From positions 1 to 8,427 of the forward strand of contig JAUXOH010000003.1 of the NCBI GenBank assembly GCA_030682505.1: 8,427 bases of DNA, given 5' to 3'. Positions within the stretch are counted from its first letter, which is position 1. Each line of letters opens with the position of its first letter. The position numbers and the translations under genes are program-made. A model generated the notes under the pieces. That model ran no database searches. It was given only the letters and a program-made list of their open reading frames with translations, and had not been told where the DNA came from. Source of the stretch: Candidatus Didemnitutus sp. GTDB lineage: Bacteria; Verrucomicrobiota; Verrucomicrobiia; Opitutales; Opitutaceae. This document shows, one piece after another, positions 5,693 to 8,427 of the stretch.

Positions 5693-6090
5693 TCAACCGA
5701 CCAACCGGCGCAAACCGCGGGGTTCGGCCTTTTGAAGTCCGAGGGCGCGCAGGGAATCGGTCACCGTTTCGTCGTGGCAACCGATGAATTCCAGCAAACG
5801 GCGCACGAAGCGGGCCTTGGTGGCGGCAGCGATGTTCATCACGGCCCAGAATTGCGTGTCCTCGATCTGGCGGGCGTGGTTGTGGGCGCGAATCTCGTTC
5901 ACCGCCTCGCGGTTGAGCATCAGGTAGCGGCGGACACTGTCTTGGTGGAGACAAAATCGGCGAAGTCCGCCGCGTGGTTCCGCGCCACCCACGCCAACAG
6001 CGCGACGTAGCGCTCGGATTCCGTCGGATGCCCGGCCGCAATCTGGGGCCGGGGCAAAAATGTCGCCCCGTGCAACTCCCCGTTTTTCAT
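5693..6090 (-). pseudogene. Small unrecognised gene with an apparent -1 frameshift
   Basis: Not recognised. From the ATG at 6090 the first frame reads MKNGELHGATFLPRPQ, then a helix-like ESERYVALLAWVARNHAADFADF, and soon stops at TGA (5922-5920) after 56 residues. The adjacent frame continues the protein-like sequence without a break: LHQDSVRRYLMLNREAVNE, then a largely helical part with DTQFWAVMNIAAATKARFV and a stop at 5695-5693. The second frame upstream of the junction is Arg/Gly-rich and looks non-coding. The span is 398 bases, one short of a whole number of codons; one extra base near 5944-5960 (for example in the run of four T on the minus strand) would give a 132-residue, mostly helical, soluble protein. 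Either the gene is truly broken or the base is a sequencing or assembly error. No canonical slippery heptamer is in frame, so programmed frameshifting is unlikely. It lies upstream of dgkA on the same strand, with a 70-base gap. Confidence 0.6.
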
Positions 6091-6096
6091 GCGCTA

Positions 6097-6125
6097 ACTC
6101 TAGTCCAGTTCAATCGATTGCGCAA
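6097..6125 (-). promoter_or_regulatory. Candidate promoter for the frameshifted gene
   Basis: On the minus strand TTGCGC (6125-6120) and TAGAGT (6102-6097) are spaced by 17 bases. The -10 box matches at four positions and the -35 box at three. Transcription would start almost at the ATG (6090), giving a leaderless or near-leaderless mRNA, in keeping with the absence of a Shine-Dalgarno. Weak, by eye. Confidence 0.25.
6111..6120. repeat. 10-bp perfect palindrome in the divergent ygiQ intergenic region
   Basis: CAATCGATTG is exactly self-complementary. It lies within the spacer of the candidate minus-strand promoter and close to the tandem repeat at 6126-6147. It could be an operator half or chance; a 10-bp palindrome in itself is modest evidence. 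Confidence 0.4.
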
Positions 6126-6147
6126 ACCGGCCGTCGACCGGCCGTCG
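6126..6147. repeat. Tandem duplicated 11-bp motif upstream of ygiQ
   Basis: ACCGGCCGTCG occurs twice head-to-tail (6126-6136 and 6137-6147), each copy containing the palindrome CGGCCG. An 11-bp period is close to one helical turn, so both copies would face the same side of the DNA, as expected for cooperative protein sites. It could also be a simple slippage duplication. It sits 59 bases before the ygiQ start in a 115-bp divergent intergenic region with no strong plus-strand promoter match. Confidence 0.55.
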
Positions 6148-6205
6148 GCCGCCCCATGCCGGGCTTGCCTCCGCCGCATCGAGTCCTGACCCTGTCAAAA
6201 CCACG

Positions 6206-8281
6206 ATGTCCACGACCCTCCAACGCGACCCCACCTGGTCTCCCGACCGCTGGCTGCCCACGACGCGCGACGAGATCGACGCGCGCGGCTGGGATTATGT
6301 GGACGTCATCATGGTGTCGGGTGACGCCTACGTGGATCATCCGTCGTTCGGGGCCGCTGTGGTGGCGCGCCTGATCGAGAGCGAAGGGCTCCGCGTGGCG
6401 ATATTGCCGCAACCGAACTGGCGCGACGATCTGCGCGATTTCAAGAAACTCGGTGTCCCGCGCCTGTTCTTTGGTGTCACCGCCGGCTGCATGGATTCGA
6501 TGGTCAACCGCTACACCGCGGCGAAAAAGATGCGCAGTGAGGACGCCTACACGCCCGGCGGCGAGCACGGCTACCGGCCCGACTACGCGACCACCGTCTA
6601 CTCGAAGATCCTCAAGCAGCTTTATCCCCATGTGCCGGTGATGATCGGCGGCATCGAGGCGAGCCTGCGCCGCGTCACGCATTACGATTATTGGTCGGAT
6701 CAGTTGATGCCCGGCATCCTCGCCGACAGCCAGGCGGACCTGTTGATCTACGGCATGGGCGAACTGCCGCTGATGGAAGTGCTGCGCCTGCTGAAGCGGG
6801 GCGTGCCGTTTGCGTCGCTCACCAACATCGCCCAAACTGCGGTGTTGCTTCCGGCCGGCACCGACGTGCCGAAAAACAAGAACTGGGACGACTTCGAGCT
6901 CCACACGCACGACGAGTGTCTCGCCGACCGCGAGCTCTACTCCACGAATTTCAAGAACATCGAGACCGAGTCGAATCGTGTCAAAGCCCGCCGGCTCATC
7001 CAGCGCACGGGCGACCGCGCGCTGGTGGTCAATCCGCCTTACCCGACGATGAACGAGGCCCAGATCGATTCGAGTTTCGATCTGCCTTACACGCGGCTGC
7101 CGCACCCGAAGTATCTCAAGCGCGGCCCGATCCCCGCCTACGAGATGATCAAGCACTCGATCAACATGCACCGCGGGTGCTTCGGCGGGTGCAGTTTCTG
7201 CACGATCTCGGCGCATCAGGGCAAGTTTGTCGCCAGCCGCAGCAAGGCGTCGATCCTGCGCGAGGTGGAGTCGGTCAAGTTGATGCCGGATTTCCGCGGC
7301 ACGATCAGCGATCTCGGCGGCCCCTCGGCCAACATGTACAAGATGAAGGGCAAGGAACAGTGGATCTGCGACGAGTGCATCCGCCCCAGTTGCATCTGGC
7401 CCGATGTCTGCCGCAACCTCGACACCGACCACTCGCCGTTGCTCGAGATCTACGAGGCCGTGCGCGAGACCCCCGGCGTCAAGCACGCCTACGTTTCCAG
7501 TGGCATCCGCTACGATCTGTTTTTGCACGACAAGGGCGTCACGCCCGAGGTGCAGGCCAGCCACGAGCGCTACATCGAGGAACTCGCCGCGCATCACGTG
7601 CCCGGCCGCCTCAAGGTCGCCCCCGAGCACACGAGCGACCACGTGTTGCGGATCATGCGCAAGCCGACCTTCAATCTCTTCTACAAGTTCAAGGAGAAGT
7701 TCGACCGCGCCGCGAAGAAGGCCGGCAAGCCCGACACGCCGATCATTCCGTATTTCATCAGCTCGCATCCGGGCTCGCGGCCGGAGGACATGGCTGAACT
7801 CGCGCTCAAGACCAAGGACCTCGGCTTCCGCCTGGAGCAGGTGCAGGACTTCACGCCCACCCCGATGACCGTCGCCACTGAAATCTACGCCACCGGTTTT
7901 CACCCCTACGACGGCAAGCCCGTCACCGTGGCGCGCACGCCCGCCGAGAAACAGGAGCAGCGCAGTTTCTTCTTCTGGTATAAACCCGAGATGAAGGCGG
8001 CCCTGCGCAAATCGATGCAACGCCTCGGCCTCGGCGATCTCGCCAGCCGGTTGCTCGATCAAAAGCGCAAGACGGTCGATGTCACGCCGCCGCCGCACAT
8101 CGCCCCCTGCGGCATGCCTGTGCCCGTGCCCGGAGCCCGCCTCGCCGCGGCCACGGCCCAGCCGCGCCGACCCAAGAAATCCTTTGGCGTGGACAACCTC
8201 CTGCGCGAAGCCGGCGTCAGGTTGCCGCTCTCCAAGTTGGGCAAGCCCGGCCCGCAGAAGTCCTCGCCGGACAAACCGTAA
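6206..8281 (+). CDS. ygiQ: YgiQ family radical SAM protein
   Basis: Radical S-adenosylmethionine protein of the conserved YgiQ (UPF0313) family, whose reaction is not established to my knowledge. 691 residues, close to the family norm of about 700-740. The N-terminal YgiQ domain (about 10-290) opens with WDYVDVIMVSGDAYVDHPSF and includes MIGGIEASLRR. The radical SAM core (about 300-560) has the cluster motif CFGGCSFC with C325, C329 and C332, then APEHTSDHVLRIM and PYFISSHPGSRPEDM, and VQDFTPTPMTVAT near 550. A second set of cysteines (C388, C391, C396, C402) lies in the WICDECIRPSCIWPDVC stretch. A DUF3362-like C-terminal part follows, with FYWYKPE-like FFFWYKPEM near 590, ending in a basic, Pro/Lys-rich disordered tail as in other members. 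The ATG at 6206 fits the family N-terminus; no Shine-Dalgarno is visible. It is monocistronic here: the divergent gene and the hairpin-rich tail isolate it. Confidence 0.96.
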   Translation: MSTTLQRDPTWSPDRWLPTTRDEIDARGWDYVDVIMVSGDAYVDHPSFGAAVVARLIESEGLRVAILPQPNWRDDLRDFKKLGVPRLFFGVTAGCMDSMVNRYTAAKKMRSEDAYTPGGEHGYRPDYATTVYSKILKQLYPHVPVMIGGIEASLRRVTHYDYWSDQLMPGILADSQADLLIYGMGELPLMEVLRLLKRGVPFASLTNIAQTAVLLPAGTDVPKNKNWDDFELHTHDECLADRELYSTNFKNIETESNRVKARRLIQRTGDRALVVNPPYPTMNEAQIDSSFDLPYTRLPHPKYLKRGPIPAYEMIKHSINMHRGCFGGCSFCTISAHQGKFVASRSKASILREVESVKLMPDFRGTISDLGGPSANMYKMKGKEQWICDECIRPSCIWPDVCRNLDTDHSPLLEIYEAVRETPGVKHAYVSSGIRYDLFLHDKGVTPEVQASHERYIEELAAHHVPGRLKVAPEHTSDHVLRIMRKPTFNLFYKFKEKFDRAAKKAGKPDTPIIPYFISSHPGSRPEDMAELALKTKDLGFRLEQVQDFTPTPMTVATEIYATGFHPYDGKPVTVARTPAEKQEQRSFFFWYKPEMKAALRKSMQRLGLGDLASRLLDQKRKTVDVTPPPHIAPCGMPVPVPGARLAAATAQPRRPKKSFGVDNLLREAGVRLPLSKLGKPGPQKSSPDKP

Positions 8282-8284
8282 TCG

Positions 8285-8405
8285 GCGCCGAGCAGCGCGC
8301 TTGGCGCTCCCCGGGATCGGGGTGGCACGCGTTGTCCCCAACGCGTTTAATTCAGGTTCGGCCAGCGGGTTGGGGTCAACCCGCTCCACCTTGGTCGTGG
8401 CGACC
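8285..8405. repeat. Cluster of five adjacent hairpins, REP-like palindromic element
   Basis: Just after the ygiQ stop, nearly every base can pair locally: 8285-8293 with 8299-8307 (9 bp, one G-U, 5-base loop); 8309-8313 with 8318-8322 (5 bp); ACGCGTTG 8327-8334 with CAACGCGT 8339-8346 (8 bp perfect, 4-base loop); AGCGGGTTG 8364-8372 with CAACCCGCT 8377-8385 (9 bp perfect, 4-base loop); and 8393-8397 with 8401-8405 (5 bp). CCCCAAC (8336-8342) is also complementary to GTTGGGG (8369-8375), so the third and fourth hairpins have an alternative pairing. The density and intergenic 3' position suggest a repetitive extragenic palindromic element; copy number elsewhere cannot be seen here. Confidence 0.55.
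8327..8352 (+). terminator. Possible intrinsic terminator after ygiQ
   Basis: The 8-bp perfect hairpin at 8327-8346 ends in T and is followed by TTAATT, a short and interrupted U-tract, about 45 bases after the ygiQ stop. It is the best plus-strand terminator candidate in the tail, but the weak tract means it may be only part of the palindromic element. Confidence 0.3.
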
Positions 8406-8427
8406 GACCCCACGCAATCGAGCACTG

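Noticed and set aside
5944..5960. Programmed -1 frameshift site in the small gene
   Set aside because: No X-XXY-YYZ slippery heptamer is in the zero frame around the junction; a lost base explains the shift more simply.
6110..8425. A very long open frame on the minus strand opposite ygiQ
   Set aside because: It mirrors the ygiQ reading frame and its product is repetitive Arg/Gly/Ala/Asp-rich sequence without recognisable domains. The lack of stops is explained by codon bias on the other strand.

Overview
This is an 8.4 kb piece of a GC-rich bacterial chromosome with ordinary double-membrane (Gram-negative type) housekeeping content: an Hsp90 chaperone, an LptF/LptG-type LPS-export permease, a DgkA-type lipid kinase and a YgiQ-type radical SAM protein. 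The gene set, the strong G/C bias at third codon positions and the near absence of Shine-Dalgarno sequences would fit a Verrucomicrobiota (Opitutaceae-like) genome. That placement is an impression from the sequence, not a demonstrated fact. No phage, plasmid, transposase, CRISPR, tRNA or rRNA was seen.

Layout, left to right. 1-997 (minus): N-terminal half of htpG, cut by the window edge. 998-1293: non-coding, with a candidate htpG promoter bracketed by an inverted repeat, a separate hairpin at 1142-1176, and a strong minus-strand intrinsic terminator at 1235-1271. 1294-3191 (minus): a two-gene unit of a LeuT/MetP-type sodium-coupled amino-acid transporter followed, with an ATGA overlap, by a 51-residue single-helix protein that looks like its MetS-type small subunit. 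3192-3308: divergent intergenic region with two nearly concentric inverted repeats. 3309-4421 (plus): LptF/LptG-family permease, converging on the next unit with a 14-base gap. 4436-5622 (minus): dgkA-like kinase overlapping by 25 bases a downstream short-chain dehydrogenase. 5693-6090 (minus): a small unrecognised gene that appears broken by a single-base frameshift. 6091-6205: divergent intergenic region with a 10-bp palindrome and an 11-bp tandem repeat. 6206-8281 (plus): complete ygiQ. 8282-8427: a hairpin-dense, apparently non-coding tail resembling a REP-type palindromic element.

Functional links: the transporter and its small subunit clearly belong together. The dgkA/dehydrogenase pair is probably co-translated, but the joint purpose is unknown. 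LptF/G and DgkA both concern envelope lipids. The rest looks like unrelated housekeeping genes. I did not find a convincing new multi-gene system. The most worthwhile leads are the palindromic tail after ygiQ, the nested inverted repeats between the transporter and lptF/G, the extracellular-loop insertion in the transporter, and the frameshifted small gene.
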